In this document: positions 40,530 to 49,835 of the stretch, piece by piece | Numbering within the stretch: position 1 is the stretch's first letter | Layout: each line of letters opens with the position of its first letter | Source: Dermabacteraceae bacterium TAE3-ERU5 | GTDB taxonomy: Bacteria; Actinomycetota; Actinomycetes; Actinomycetales; Dermabacteraceae | Reading direction: 5' to 3' | NCBI GenBank assembly: GCA_019218375.1 | Contig: JAHUUK010000003.1 | Location: 124,001-188,000, forward strand | DNA length: 64,000 bases | Notes under the pieces: generated by a model | What the model was told of the DNA's origin: nothing | The model's input: only the letters and a program-made list of their open reading frames with translations | Databases searched by the model: none | Program-made: the position numbers and the translations under genes

Positions 40530-42377
40530 TTAGCGCGAACGCCGATGGGTGGGGGTGCGCTTGGCTGCTACGGCGGCAGCGCCACCAGCAGCGGCCGCTG
40601 CGGTAGCCGTAATCGCGCCCCGGCTGCGCAGGGTGCCCGCGGTAACCGCACCGGCAACAGCGAAAGCCGCCACCAGGGCTACCCCCAGGGCAGCCTGCAG
40701 GCCCTGCAGAGAAACGTAACTGTCGGTACTGGAGGCCGCGCCAGCGACGTTAAGTACCTGTTCCCCGGCGGAAGTGCCGGAGCTGTCAGAATTACCGCTA
40801 CCTGCGATGGCCAGCGAGTTCTGCTCCTGGTCCGGCGTGGCCTGTTCGTTCTGTGCGGCCTGTTCGGCCCGCGCCGCTTCAGCGCCGGTCGTTGCCGCGT
40901 CGTGAACCTGGGTAGTTTCTGCGTTCTGGGGCGCTTCGGGGTTCTGGGGTGCTCCGGGCGCGGCCACAGTAGAATCGACGCTGCCAGCCTCCGGCGCGGG
41001 CGCGGCGAGAGCGCCGTTATCGCTCTGCGCGGTATCGCCGGTGCCGACGGCTGCTGCAGCGCTGAAACTATCCGGCGCAATGCTTGCCGCGCCGCGTGCG
41101 TGACGCCCCTGCACGGGGGCGCTCACCGGCACGGAAGTACCACGGGCGGACGGCAGGGAAAGCTCGCCGTTGCTAGCCAAAATATGCAGGCTATTGCTTT
41201 TTTCTGCGTGTTTTTCAGCGGAGGCTGCCGGGGCCGACCGATCTTGCGAAACAGCCGAACCAGATTCCGGGGCGGCCGCTTCGGCCGCTTCCTGGGAAGT
41301 TTCTTCCTGCGGGGACGCGGGCGTCGCCTCTGCTTCTTCAGCGGAAGAAGCCTGGCTTGCGCCACCCTCCTTTACCGAAACGGAGGTATTCGCGCTGTCT
41401 GTGCGGGGTGCGGGTTCCGCGGCAGCCTTGGCTTCGTCCGTACGAACCTCATCGTTATGCGCGGGCGTGGCAACAGCGGAAGTATCCGCTTTCGGGGTTT
41501 CAGCCAGCGGGGTATCGCTCTTTTTACGCTTGCCGCCGGTGCGCTGCGGCTTATCGGCCTCGCGCTTGGGACGTTTAGCATCGGTTTTTTCGCCAGCAGC
41601 CGGGATTGCTGCGGCGGGAGCGGCCGCGGTTTCGCCGCCGGAAGCGGGCAGGGAATCGGGCGAGGTCTGCGCAGGCTCCGCGTTCTCCGGGGTTGTTTCC
41701 TCGCCGCTCTTCTCGCTGTTCTTCTGGGTACCCTTCTGGGCGCGCTCGGCCCCTACGGTGGACTTCCCGGTGCTTTCAGCATCCTCTGCGCTTTCAGCAT
41801 CCTCTGCGGGCTTAGTGCCCTCAGCAGGCTCGGTGGCTTCCTGACCCTTGCTCTCGCCGCTGGTCCCTACAGAATCGGACCCTGCGGAATTGGCTTCGGC
41901 GGCATCGGCTGCGGCAGATGAGTCGGCGCTTGGCTGTTTTTCTGCGGGGGCGCCCGCTCCGTGCGAGCCTTTAAAGGAGATGCTGACGCCGGGAAGATCC
42001 AGCTTTACCGGCTTAAAGAACGCCGATCCGGTTTGTTCCTCACCGCCCTCACGCTCTGCGCCTTTGTGCGAGACGTGAGTTCCGGTGCCGACCACCACGC
42101 GGGTTACACCGGTGGTTTCGCCTTTCGTGGCGCTGCCGGTAACGGAAGCTTCCAGCTGCGCATCGGTGGATTCGAGGTCGGTGGATTCGAGGGCTGTGAC
42201 GGAGGTTTCGGGAGCGGCCACCGAGACTTCCAGGGAGGCATGCGGATCGTGGCTTAGCGATTCCCCTGCGGGCGCTTCTTCCGCTGCGTAGGCCGCGGTA
42301 GCGGGCAGCAAAACAAGCGCGCCCGAGGCCAGCAGTGTGGCGCGCAGACGCTTCGGGGGATACCAGGGGCCGTTCAC
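40530..42377 (-). CDS. Low-complexity secreted, membrane-anchored surface protein
   Basis: 615 residues. A signal peptide (~1-31, ending ATAAYAAEEA) leads into about 500 residues rich in Ala, Glu, Ser, Thr and Pro, with short repeats such as LESTDLESTD and EDAESAEDAES. No folded domain is recognised. The C-terminus has a hydrophobic helix (LGVALVAAFAVAGAVTAGT), an Ala-rich stretch, and a basic tail KRTPTHRRSR, which would anchor it in the membrane with a stalk through the wall. There is no LPxTG sorting signal. Start is GTG at 42377 with AAAGGAG upstream. Adhesion or wall-spacing roles are guesses. Confidence 0.75.
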   Translation of the reverse strand: MNGPWYPPKRLRATLLASGALVLLPATAAYAAEEAPAGESLSHDPHASLEVSVAAPETSVTALESTDLESTDAQLEASVTGSATKGETTGVTRVVVGTGTHVSHKGAEREGGEEQTGSAFFKPVKLDLPGVSISFKGSHGAGAPAEKQPSADSSAAADAAEANSAGSDSVGTSGESKGQEATEPAEGTKPAEDAESAEDAESTGKSTVGAERAQKGTQKNSEKSGEETTPENAEPAQTSPDSLPASGGETAAAPAAAIPAAGEKTDAKRPKREADKPQRTGGKRKKSDTPLAETPKADTSAVATPAHNDEVRTDEAKAAAEPAPRTDSANTSVSVKEGGASQASSAEEAEATPASPQEETSQEAAEAAAPESGSAVSQDRSAPAASAEKHAEKSNSLHILASNGELSLPSARGTSVPVSAPVQGRHARGAASIAPDSFSAAAAVGTGDTAQSDNGALAAPAPEAGSVDSTVAAPGAPQNPEAPQNAETTQVHDAATTGAEAARAEQAAQNEQATPDQEQNSLAIAGSGNSDSSGTSAGEQVLNVAGAASSTDSYVSLQGLQAALGVALVAAFAVAGAVTAGTLRSRGAITATAAAAAGGAAAVAAKRTPTHRRSR

Positions 42378-42470
42378 CTGTGTCTCCTTTCGGAAGCCGT
42401 GTCTTTCGAGAATAGTCGATTAACGCGGGCAATGCACTCAGGAAATTGTCACTAGCGAGGTGCGGCGGGA

Positions 42471-42476
42471 TACGCT
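42471..42476 (+). promoter_or_regulatory. -10 element of the leaderless yigZ-family gene
   Basis: TACGCT ends six bases before GTG 42483. Confidence 0.5.
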
Positions 42477-42482
42477 AATTGG

Positions 42483-43112
42483 GTGAAGATCGGAAACGTG
42501 GTGGCGCTGAAGAGCGAATATCGGGAAACCGAACTGGTCATCAAAAGATCTCGCTTCATCGCCCGCGCCGCCCGCATCAGTAACGAGGACGAATACAAGG
42601 CGTTCATTGACCGCGGCAGGCGCGAACATCACGCCTCCCGGCACGTTTGCTCCGCAGCGCTCTACCTGGACGGCGACCAGGTGATAACCCGCTCCAGCGA
42701 TGACGGCGAACCGTCGGGCACGGCGGGCAGGCCCATGCTGGACGTGGTGCAGGGCAGCGGGCTGGTGGACGTAGGCGTTATCGTGATCCGCTATTTCGGC
42801 GGCATTCTGCTCGGGGCCGGGGGACTGGTGCACGCCTACTCGGAGGCCACTTCCCAGGTGCTAGACGGAATCCCCACCAAGGAACGTGTGCGCCGTGAAA
42901 TTTGGCGGCTCAACCTCAATCATGCCGATGCGGGCCGGGTTGAATCGGAACTGCGCGCAGCCGGGGTGCACGTGGCCGACGTCAGCTATGCGAACCGCGT
43001 GAACCTGGACCTCATGGTCGCGGATGCCGACGCGACCCGCAGGCTAATCGCGGACATCACCAGGGGAGCCTGCACCCCGGAAGTGATGGGCGAAAGAACC
43101 CTGGAAATATAG
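42483..43112 (+). CDS. YigZ/IMPACT-family protein
   Basis: 209 residues. The N-terminal UPF0029/IMPACT domain shows KSRFIA-like IKRSRFIARAAR, HHASRHVCSAALY, SSDDGEPSGTAGRPML and VIRYFGGILLGAGGLVHAYSEA, all family signatures. A C-terminal ferredoxin-like domain (~140-209) follows. The family is widespread and thought to act on translation or RNA, but a biochemical function is not settled. The GTG start has a -10 hexamer directly upstream. It ends before a strong terminator facing pgm. Confidence 0.92.
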   Translation: MKIGNVVALKSEYRETELVIKRSRFIARAARISNEDEYKAFIDRGRREHHASRHVCSAALYLDGDQVITRSSDDGEPSGTAGRPMLDVVQGSGLVDVGVIVIRYFGGILLGAGGLVHAYSEATSQVLDGIPTKERVRREIWRLNLNHADAGRVESELRAAGVHVADVSYANRVNLDLMVADADATRRLIADITRGACTPEVMGERTLEI

Positions 43113-43132
43113 GCGAAACATCCCGCAAAGAT

Positions 43133-43178
43133 AGCGCTGGCCCGATCCGATATCCCGGAACGGGCCAGCGCTTTATTT
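43133..43178 (+). terminator. Terminator after the yigZ-family gene
   Basis: 12-bp stem AGCGCTGGCCCG / CGGGCCAGCGCT, followed by TTATTTAT. Confidence 0.85.
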
Positions 43179-43191
43179 ATGGATTAGCGAA

Positions 43192-44826
43192 TCAGGCCAG
43201 CGCGTCGGCCACTACCTGCTTGGCGGCCTCCTGCACCTGGCGCAGGTGCTCTTCGCCCAGGAATGACTCGGCATAAATCTTGTAGACGTCCTCCGTTCCC
43301 GACGGGCGGGCCGCGAACCAGGCGTTTTCGGTCGTCACCTTCAGGCCGCCGATGGCAGCGCCGTTGGATGCCTCGGTCTGCTTCGAGACGATCTTTTCTC
43401 CCGCCAGCTCACTCGCGCTCACCTGCGCGGGGGAAAGCGACTTCAGCTTCGCCTTCTCCTCGCGGCTTGCGGGCGCGTCGATGCGGGCGTAGGCGGAGGC
43501 CCCGTACTCGGCCACCAGCTCGGCGTGGCGCACGCTCGGCGACTTGCCCGTCACGGCCAGAATCTCGCTGGCCAGCAGCGCCAGGATGATGCCGTCCTTG
43601 TCGGTGCTCCACACGGTGCCGTCCTTGCGCAGGAACGAAGCTCCCGCGCTTTCCTCGCCGCCAAAGGCGACGCTCGCATCGAGCAGCCCCGGCACGAACC
43701 ACTTGAAGCCGACCGGCACCTCGTACAGTTCCCGGCCCAGGCCCGTGCAGACGCGGTCGATCAGGCTGGAAGAAACCACGGTCTTACCCACCTTCGCAGC
43801 GGCGGGCCACTCCGGGCGGTGCGTGAACAGGTAGTCGATAGCGACCGCCAGGAAGTGGTTCGGGTTCATCAAACCCGCATCGGGGGTGACGATGCCGTGA
43901 CGGTCCGAATCCGCGTCGTTACCCGTCGCGATGTCGTAGTGCTCGCGGGCCGAAACCAGGGAGGCCATGGCCGACGGGCTGGAGCAGTCCATGCGAATCT
44001 TGCCGTCCCAGTCCAGGGTCATGAAGCCGAAACGCGGGTCCACCTCGGGATTGACCACGGTCAGGTTCAGGCCGTGCATTTCCGCGATGAGACGCCAGTA
44101 ATCGACCGCCGCGCCGCCCAGAGGATCGGCCCCGATCACCACTCCCGCCTCGCGGATCGCGTCCAGATCGATCACGTTCGGCAGATCGGAAACGTATTCG
44201 TGTGCGTAGTCGTAGCGCTTCGCCGCCGCGAGGGCGCTCTCCAGATCGGTCCGCTGCACCCCCGCCAGGCCCGCGCGCAGTAGTTCATTGGCGCGGTCCG
44301 CGATCCAGCCGGTCGCGTCCGTGTCGGCAGGGCCGCCGTGGGGCGGGTTGTACTTGAAGCCACCATCGCGCGGCGGGTTGTGACTGGGGGTGACAACGAT
44401 GCCGTCGGCCCGCCCCGGTTCCTGCGCCGACAGTTCGCGGTTGAAACGCAAAATCGCGTGCGAAACGGCGGGCGTGGGGGTGTAGCCGTCACGTGCATCG
44501 ACCATCACCTCTACCCCGTTCGCGGCCAGCACCTCAAGCGCGGTGTGGAACGCGGGCAGGGAAAGCGCGTGCGTATCGCGGCCAATGAAAAGCGGCCCCG
44601 CGATGCCCTGTGCGGCGCGGTATTCCACGATTGCCTGCGTGATTGCGGCGATGTGATCGTCGTTGAAAGCGGTATCGAGTGCGCTACCCCGGTGACCGGA
44701 GGTGCCGAACGCTACCGCCTGTTCGGGTACATCAGGGTTTGGGTGCAGGTCGCGATACGCGGCCAGCAGCTCCTCAACGTCGATCAGATCTTCCGCTAGG
44801 GCTTTCTGCCCGGCGCGAGGGTGCAT
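43192..44826 (-). CDS. pgm: Phosphoglucomutase (alpha-D-glucose phosphate specific)
   Basis: 544 residues. It interconverts glucose-6-phosphate and glucose-1-phosphate, the substrate of RmlA and of glycogen synthesis. [16 protein letters not shown] (41-56) is the N-terminal signature, [14 protein letters not shown] holds the phosphoserine, DSDRHGIV binds the metal ion, and [11 protein letters not shown] plus [10 protein letters not shown] bind sugar and phosphate. Full family length. ATG at 44826 is preceded by AGGAGGTCACCC, an unusually good ribosome site for this window. Confidence 0.96.
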   Translation of the reverse strand: MHPRAGQKALAEDLIDVEELLAAYRDLHPNPDVPEQAVAFGTSGHRGSALDTAFNDDHIAAITQAIVEYRAAQGIAGPLFIGRDTHALSLPAFHTALEVLAANGVEVMVDARDGYTPTPAVSHAILRFNRELSAQEPGRADGIVVTPSHNPPRDGGFKYNPPHGGPADTDATGWIADRANELLRAGLAGVQRTDLESALAAAKRYDYAHEYVSDLPNVIDLDAIREAGVVIGADPLGGAAVDYWRLIAEMHGLNLTVVNPEVDPRFGFMTLDWDGKIRMDCSSPSAMASLVSAREHYDIATGNDADSDRHGIVTPDAGLMNPNHFLAVAIDYLFTHRPEWPAAAKVGKTVVSSSLIDRVCTGLGRELYEVPVGFKWFVPGLLDASVAFGGEESAGASFLRKDGTVWSTDKDGIILALLASEILAVTGKSPSVRHAELVAEYGASAYARIDAPASREEKAKLKSLSPAQVSASELAGEKIVSKQTEASNGAAIGGLKVTTENAWFAARPSGTEDVYKIYAESFLGEEHLRQVQEAAKQVVADALA

Positions 44827-44940
44827 GGGTGACCTCCTGTGATGTCACTGTTTTTATCGGCTAATAACTTTCTACCCCAGTCGCGGCCCGCATGCACGGG
44901 ACAGGGCCGGGCCGGGCGTTTCCGGCCCTTAAAAGCGAAG

Positions 44941-44967
44941 CACCCCGAGCCTGTACGGCTCGGGGTG
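44941..44967 (-). terminator. Terminator of the following membrane-protein gene
   Basis: 11-bp stem CACCCCGAGCC / GGCTCGGGGTG; on the minus strand followed by CTTCGCTTTT. Confidence 0.8.
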
Positions 44968-44995
44968 CAGCTGCTGTGCGCGCTAAATCGGCTGC

Positions 44996-45952
44996 TTAGG
45001 CGTGCTTTTTGCTACGCACGAAACGCACGATGCCGATGATCACCAGGATCAGACCGATCAGACCAAACACGAGCAGGCCCAGAGCGCCACCGATCAGGGC
45101 CGCGCCGCCACCCAGCACGTTCACCGGGTCGTGCAGGAATGCCTGCTGGTTCTGACCGCATTCGATACGCGCCTCGCTGTCACCGGCAGCGGTGAAATTA
45201 ACGACCGGAACGTATTCCTCGTTGGTGCCTTCGGGAGTGAAAGCCAGCGCCTCGTTGGTCAGGGCATCGTCACGGTTTACCTCAATATTGCTGCCCTTAA
45301 CGGTGCAGGAGCCACCGGACTGCGCCTCAGAAACCGGCAGGGAAATCGTGTACATCTTGCCGGTCTTCACCGGAAGCTTGCCGGGAACCTGCACCAGCTG
45401 GCCCTCGTGGGAAGCAAAGCTGGCGGTAAGAGAGGCCGTAGCGGCGAACGCGCCCACCAGCGACAGGCCCGCGAGTACCAGGCAGACGACGCCCGCGATC
45501 AGGGTCTTAATTCCCTTACGCTTCTTCGGCTGGTTGGGCTGGTAGCCCTGCTGCCACTGGCCGGGCTGCTGCGAGCCACCCTGGTAGGGAGGCACCGGAG
45601 CTCCCGTCACCGGCTGCGCTGCCGACGGCGAAGCGCCGTAGGCGGGAGCGCTCGCCGGGGTGCCCGCCGACTGCGGGTAGTTCGGGCCGCCCTGGTTACC
45701 GGGGGCGTTATAGCCGGTCTGCGGAGAGAACTGTGCCTCCTGCCCAAAAGGAGAGGACTGCCCGGCCTGGCTAGCGGCCTGACCGTAGGGATAGTCGTTC
45801 TGCTGCGGCGCGGTGCCGAACGGGGAGGACGGCATCGGCGAAGCGGGCGTACCCAGCGGCGTAGCCTCACCTTCCGCAGCGGGTTCGGGCTGCTGCGGCG
45901 GGTTGCCCGGCAGGCCGTATTCGGGACGCTTCGCGTTGGTCTCGTCGGACAT
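44996..45952 (-). CDS. Membrane protein with Pro/Gln-rich cytoplasmic tail
   Basis: 318 residues. The N-terminal ~160 residues are Pro/Gln/Gly/Tyr-rich and disordered (QQPGQWQQGYQPNQP). A helix (~170-195) leads to a ~85-residue extracellular domain with two or more Cys (SCTVKGSNIEV, ARIECGQNQ), and a second hydrophobic stretch (~280-312) ends in a basic RSKKHA. No known domain is recognised. The frame extends to 45991, but ATG at 45952 has GAGGAG seven bases upstream and gives MSDETNAKRPEYG. Function unknown. Confidence 0.75.
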   Translation of the reverse strand: MSDETNAKRPEYGLPGNPPQQPEPAAEGEATPLGTPASPMPSSPFGTAPQQNDYPYGQAASQAGQSSPFGQEAQFSPQTGYNAPGNQGGPNYPQSAGTPASAPAYGASPSAAQPVTGAPVPPYQGGSQQPGQWQQGYQPNQPKKRKGIKTLIAGVVCLVLAGLSLVGAFAATASLTASFASHEGQLVQVPGKLPVKTGKMYTISLPVSEAQSGGSCTVKGSNIEVNRDDALTNEALAFTPEGTNEEYVPVVNFTAAGDSEARIECGQNQQAFLHDPVNVLGGGAALIGGALGLLVFGLIGLILVIIGIVRFVRSKKHA

Positions 45953-46058
45953 ATAGAGCTCCTCATTAAGGAAAACGGATACTTGCCGCAAGCCTACGCC
46001 AGAAAGAAAAACCGAAAATAGCTACGAAGGTATAAAAATTTTTAGCAAACGCTGCTGG

Positions 46059-47042
46059 CTACCGAACAAAAAGCGACGTCAGACAGGCGGCCAGCGCCGC
46101 GCAGAAAAGCGGTGTGGCAAGCCAGGTAAGCATGATTTTGCCGAGCAGAGGCCAGCGCAGGGAACCCGGCCCGGCAGCCAGCCCCGCCCCCGCGACGCTG
46201 GCCGTCAGCACATGGGTGGTGGAGGCCGGAAAGCCCGGCAGAATGCTGGTGCCGTAGAGCAGAACCGCCGTGGCCGACTCCGCAGCCAGCCCCTGGGGCG
46301 TAGAAAGATCGCTGAGGCGGCGGCCGATGGTGCGAATAATGCGACGGCCGCCAAGCAGCGTACCGCCGCCTATCGCGAACGCGGCGGCTAACGCTGCGGG
46401 AGCGCTGAAATCGGCCTCCACCCCGCTTAAAAGCAGCACCGCAGCCAGCAGGGCCGTGCAGCGCAGGCCGTCCTGTAACCCGTGGCCCGCAGCCACGGCC
46501 CCGGCAGACATGGTTTGCAGCAGGCGCAGCTGGCGCGGCGTGAGGGAAAGCGCCTCCGCGAAACGCGCGAACAGGTGCAGGCCGCCCAGCGCCATAGCTG
46601 CCGCGAGCAGCGGCAACACCAGCAGCGGTATCACTAGCGCGAGGGGCGCGATCGGTTCCAGCAGGTTCCTATCCGAAACCAGACAGGCACCCCACAGCGC
46701 GGCCAGCAGGGCATGGGAAGAAGAACTCGGCATCCCCCACCACCAGGTGAGCAGGTTCCAACAAATCGCGGCGGTGATAGCGCAGCAAATAAGCAGCAGC
46801 CCGGTCGCGTCGGCCCCGCCGGGCACCGCGAAAGAAGCGAAATGCAGCAGGCTACTACCGCTTGCCAGCACAATCCCGAACGCCAGGCAGGTGCCGAGGA
46901 AATTGAGCACCGCAGCCATCACCAGGGCGGTGCGTTCACGCAGCGCTTTTGTCACGATAGAGGTAGCGACCGCGTTCGAAGCATCGTGGAAACCGTTGCA
47001 GACCGTGAACGCCAGCGCTAGAAAGACACCCAGTGCGAGCAC
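46059..47042 (-). CDS. PiT-family inorganic phosphate transporter
   Basis: 327-residue membrane permease for phosphate, probably as a metal-phosphate with protons. Both PiT signatures are present: CNGFHDASNAVATSIVT near the N-terminus and GFPASTTHVLTASVAGA in the C-terminal half. About nine to ten helices are visible; it is at the short end for the family. GTG at 47042 directly abuts the stop of the DUF47 gene. The gene order DUF47 then PiT is common, and DUF47 proteins are thought to regulate PiT transporters. Confidence 0.92.
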   Translation of the reverse strand: MLALGVFLALAFTVCNGFHDASNAVATSIVTKALRERTALVMAAVLNFLGTCLAFGIVLASGSSLLHFASFAVPGGADATGLLLICCAITAAICWNLLTWWWGMPSSSSHALLAALWGACLVSDRNLLEPIAPLALVIPLLVLPLLAAAMALGGLHLFARFAEALSLTPRQLRLLQTMSAGAVAAGHGLQDGLRCTALLAAVLLLSGVEADFSAPAALAAAFAIGGGTLLGGRRIIRTIGRRLSDLSTPQGLAAESATAVLLYGTSILPGFPASTTHVLTASVAGAGLAAGPGSLRWPLLGKIMLTWLATPLFCAALAACLTSLFVR

Positions 47043-47663
47043 TCAGGAATCCTTGACTCGGAGACGATCCGCCAAACGCACAAACCGCTCGTGGCACAGC
47101 GCCACCTCGCGCATTCCCTCCACCACGTCGCGCAGCTGCAACAGCGAAACGGGGTCGGTTTTTTCCGCGTAGATTTCGTGCAGTGCCTGTCGGCACAGCC
47201 CCTCCGTGTTCCCCAGCTGGCGGGGCATGTCCACGCAGAAGGCATCTATGGCCGACATATCGGATAGTTTCCAAAGCACGTCCGCCGTGCTGTTCGAGAG
47301 CCGGATCAGATCCTCGACCACATCCAGCACCCGGCTGGGCAGCGAACCCATTCGGAAAGTAACCACGAGGGAAGAAACCCGTTCCAGCCGATTCACCGCG
47401 TCTGACAGGCAGTGGGCCATCCCGAGCAGCACGTCCGCCTCAAAAGGGGTGATGAGAGCGCTCGCCAAGCGGTTACTGACCCGGCGGCTTAGATCGGCGG
47501 CCTCGCGCCGAGAGGAATCGAGGCGACGCGCCAATACCGGGCGTTCCTCGTCCGCGCTACCCAGGCAACGGGCCAGGGTCTGGCTCGACTCCGCAACCAA
47601 ATGGGCGGTATCGCCCAACAAATCATGTACGGAGCGTTCCCGCTGCGCGGAGAAAAACTTCAA
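47043..47663 (-). CDS. DUF47/PhoU-like partner of the phosphate transporter
   Basis: 206-residue all-helical protein. The first residues KFFSAQRERSVHDLLGDTAHLV match the start of DUF47 proteins, which share the PhoU fold and usually sit next to PiT genes. The frame is open to 47741, but TTG at 47663, with AGGGGA a few bases upstream, gives the conserved N-terminus; TTG starts are uncommon, so this is uncertain. It ends directly at the PiT start. A role in adjusting phosphate uptake is inferred from genomic context. Confidence 0.82.
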   Translation of the reverse strand: MKFFSAQRERSVHDLLGDTAHLVAESSQTLARCLGSADEERPVLARRLDSSRREAADLSRRVSNRLASALITPFEADVLLGMAHCLSDAVNRLERVSSLVVTFRMGSLPSRVLDVVEDLIRLSNSTADVLWKLSDMSAIDAFCVDMPRQLGNTEGLCRQALHEIYAEKTDPVSLLQLRDVVEGMREVALCHERFVRLADRLRVKDS

Positions 47664-47864
47664 GACGTCCCCTAGCGCTAAAAAGTTAAGGTGCGCCGGG
47701 CCGGGAGCGCCTGTCGGCGCGAAGGCCGCTCGTAGCGGCAAATGTTGGAGCCCGGGGCTGCCGCGACCCGACGCACTACCAGTCTATGTCAGGCCACCCC
47801 GCTCAGTGCAAAAATCGGCAAACTGCCTGGGAAGTGAGCAGGTGCGCCCTAGCTGAGGATGCGC

Positions 47865-48476
47865 CTAGCTGAGCAGGTTGCGCCGTTCCAGCTCCGCGCC
47901 TTCCGCCAGTTCCTCCGCCGTCGCCAGCAGGCGGTCTGCGGAAAGGGTGAGCTGCTGCGGATCGCCGCCATCGTCGGCCAGATGCGCCGTGCCGTAGGCA
48001 ACCAGGGTGACGACCGCGCTGGCGCGTTCCAACGCCAGGGAAAGATCGCCGGTGAAAACCCCGCGCATGATGTCATCCAGCGTGGCGCGGATCTGATCCA
48101 CCCCCGGCGGTTCCTCCACCCCGGCCAGGAAACGCAGGCCGGGGGCGGAAACTATGCCCGCCTGGTAGCGCCGCGCCACCTCCGCCGGATCGCTGTGCAC
48201 CCAGGCGTGTATCGCATACAGCCGCCACATCATGCCCGGCAGGGTCCCGGCGGGGGAATGGGACCAGAGGGCGGCTATGTCATCAATGCCTTCGCGCTGC
48301 ACCAGCCCGACTACGCGCTCCACCAGTTCCGGGTCCGCGCAGTCGCGGCGCACGCGGGACAGCAGGGCGGTGGCCGACGCGTGCGCCAGTTCGGTGTTAC
48401 CGGCGGGATCGGGCTCGCCCGGAATCTTCTCTTGACGTGCTAGGGAAAGCGAAGCGGGTCTACGAAACTGAGCCAT
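47865..48476 (-). CDS. Conserved actinobacterial hypothetical protein
   Basis: 203 residues, mostly helical, without signal peptide or membrane segment. It starts MAQFRRPASLSLARQE and contains LPGMMWRLYAIHAWVHSDPAEVARRY and GVEEPPGVDQIRATLDDIMRGVFTGDL, given in part; I recall similar actinobacterial proteins but no assigned function. ATG at 48476 has the minus-strand hexamer TAGAGT exactly six bases upstream, suggesting a leaderless mRNA. It diverges from the aminotransferase gene. Confidence 0.8.
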   Translation of the reverse strand: MAQFRRPASLSLARQEKIPGEPDPAGNTELAHASATALLSRVRRDCADPELVERVVGLVQREGIDDIAALWSHSPAGTLPGMMWRLYAIHAWVHSDPAEVARRYQAGIVSAPGLRFLAGVEEPPGVDQIRATLDDIMRGVFTGDLSLALERASAVVTLVAYGTAHLADDGGDPQQLTLSADRLLATAEELAEGAELERRNLLS

Positions 48477-48482
48477 GTCACC

Positions 48483-48488
48483 ACTCTA
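48483..48488 (-). promoter_or_regulatory. -10 element of the conserved hypothetical gene
   Basis: TAGAGT (minus strand) ends six bases before ATG 48476. Confidence 0.5.
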
Positions 48489-48554
48489 CGCGGCGGTGGC
48501 AGGGCCAGGGGGAGTACGCTTACCGAGTCAGTTGCAGTATCCAAAGGAGCACCC

Positions 48555-49763
48555 ATGATTTTCGAGCAGTCATCTAAGCTGCGTAACGTTTGCTACGAGA
48601 TCAGGGGACCGGTACCGGCCGAGGCCGCCCGGATGGAAGCCGCCGGCGAAAAAATCCTGAAACTGAACATTGGCAATCCCGCGCCATTCGGTTTTCAGGC
48701 CCCCGCCGAAATCGTCGCCGAAATGGTGCGCAGGCTGCCCGGTGCGGAAGGCTACTCCGATTCGCGCGGCATCCTGGAGGCCCGCGAAGCCGTGGCGCAG
48801 CGCGCACGCGAAAACGGGATCACCGACGCCCACCCGGACGACGTCTACCTGGGTAACGGCGTCAGCGAACTGATCCAGCTAGTCATGCAGGCGCTCGTAG
48901 ACACGGGTGACGAAGTGCTGGTTCCCGCCCCCGACTACCCGCTTTGGACTGCCTGCGTATCGCTCGCGGGTGGCCGCGCCGTGCACTACCGCTGCGACGA
49001 AGAAAACCACTGGTGGCCAGACCTCGCCGACATCGAGGCGAAGATCAGCCCGCGCACCAAGGCGCTGGTAATCATCAACCCGAACAATCCCACCGGAGCT
49101 GTCTATCCGAAGCACGTGCTGGAGGGAATGATCGGCCTGGCCCGCAAGCACGGCCTGCTGCTGTTGTCGGACGAAATCTATGACCAGATTCTTTACGACG
49201 GCGCGGTACACATCCCCACCGCAACCCTGGCCCCCGATCTTTTCTGCATTACTTTCAACGGCCTCTCCAAGGCCTACCGGCTGGCGGGTTTCCGCAGCGG
49301 CTGGATGCTGCTGAGCGGACCGCGCGAGCACGCAGAAAACTTCATCGAAGGCCTGAACATTCTTGCCAACATGCGCCTGTGTGCCAACGTGCCCGCCCAG
49401 CACGCCGTGGCCGCCGCGCTCTCCAGTAGCGACCTGGACAGCCTGCTGCTGCCCGGTGGCCGCCTGCTAGAGCAGCGCAACCTGGCCCACAGGATGCTGA
49501 ACGAAATCGACGGCATTTCCTGCGAACAGGCCGCAGGCGCCCTCTACCTTTTCCCGCGCATCGAACGGGAAAAGTTCCGTATTGATTCCGACGAACAGTT
49601 CGCCCTCGATCTGCTGCGCGAAAAGAAAATCTTGGTGGTGCACGGCACCGGCTTCAACTGGCCGGAACCCGACCATTTCCGCGTGGTGACGCTGCCCGAT
49701 ACGGACACCCTCGAACAGGCGCTCACGCGAATGGGGGAGTTCCTCGATAGCGTGCGCCGCTGA
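48555..49763 (+). CDS. PLP-dependent aminotransferase, AlaA/AspC-like
   Basis: 402-residue class I aminotransferase. NIGNPAPFGF, YSDSRGILEAREAVAQ, VPAPDYPLWTACV, IINPNNPTGAVY and the PLP-binding lysine in FNGLSKAYRLAGFRSGWM are all present. The block pattern is closest to the alanine transaminase AlaA/AlaT group, which makes alanine from pyruvate and glutamate, but aspartate activity cannot be ruled out. ATG at 48555 has AAAGGAG seven bases upstream. It ends at a bidirectional terminator shared with the convergent ferredoxin reductase gene. Confidence 0.92.
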   Translation: MIFEQSSKLRNVCYEIRGPVPAEAARMEAAGEKILKLNIGNPAPFGFQAPAEIVAEMVRRLPGAEGYSDSRGILEAREAVAQRARENGITDAHPDDVYLGNGVSELIQLVMQALVDTGDEVLVPAPDYPLWTACVSLAGGRAVHYRCDEENHWWPDLADIEAKISPRTKALVIINPNNPTGAVYPKHVLEGMIGLARKHGLLLLSDEIYDQILYDGAVHIPTATLAPDLFCITFNGLSKAYRLAGFRSGWMLLSGPREHAENFIEGLNILANMRLCANVPAQHAVAAALSSSDLDSLLLPGGRLLEQRNLAHRMLNEIDGISCEQAAGALYLFPRIEREKFRIDSDEQFALDLLREKKILVVHGTGFNWPEPDHFRVVTLPDTDTLEQALTRMGEFLDSVRR

Positions 49764-49779
49764 CCTAACCAGGTAAGCA

Positions 49780-49820
49780 AAAAGGGGTGGCCCCGGCACT
49801 AGCGCCGGGGCCACCCTTTT
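49780..49820. terminator. Bidirectional terminator
   Basis: 13-bp stem GGGTGGCCCCGGC / GCCGGGGCCACCC with A-rich left and TTTT right flanks, between convergent genes. Confidence 0.88.
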
Positions 49821-49835
49821 ATCGTTTGGGGGTGA

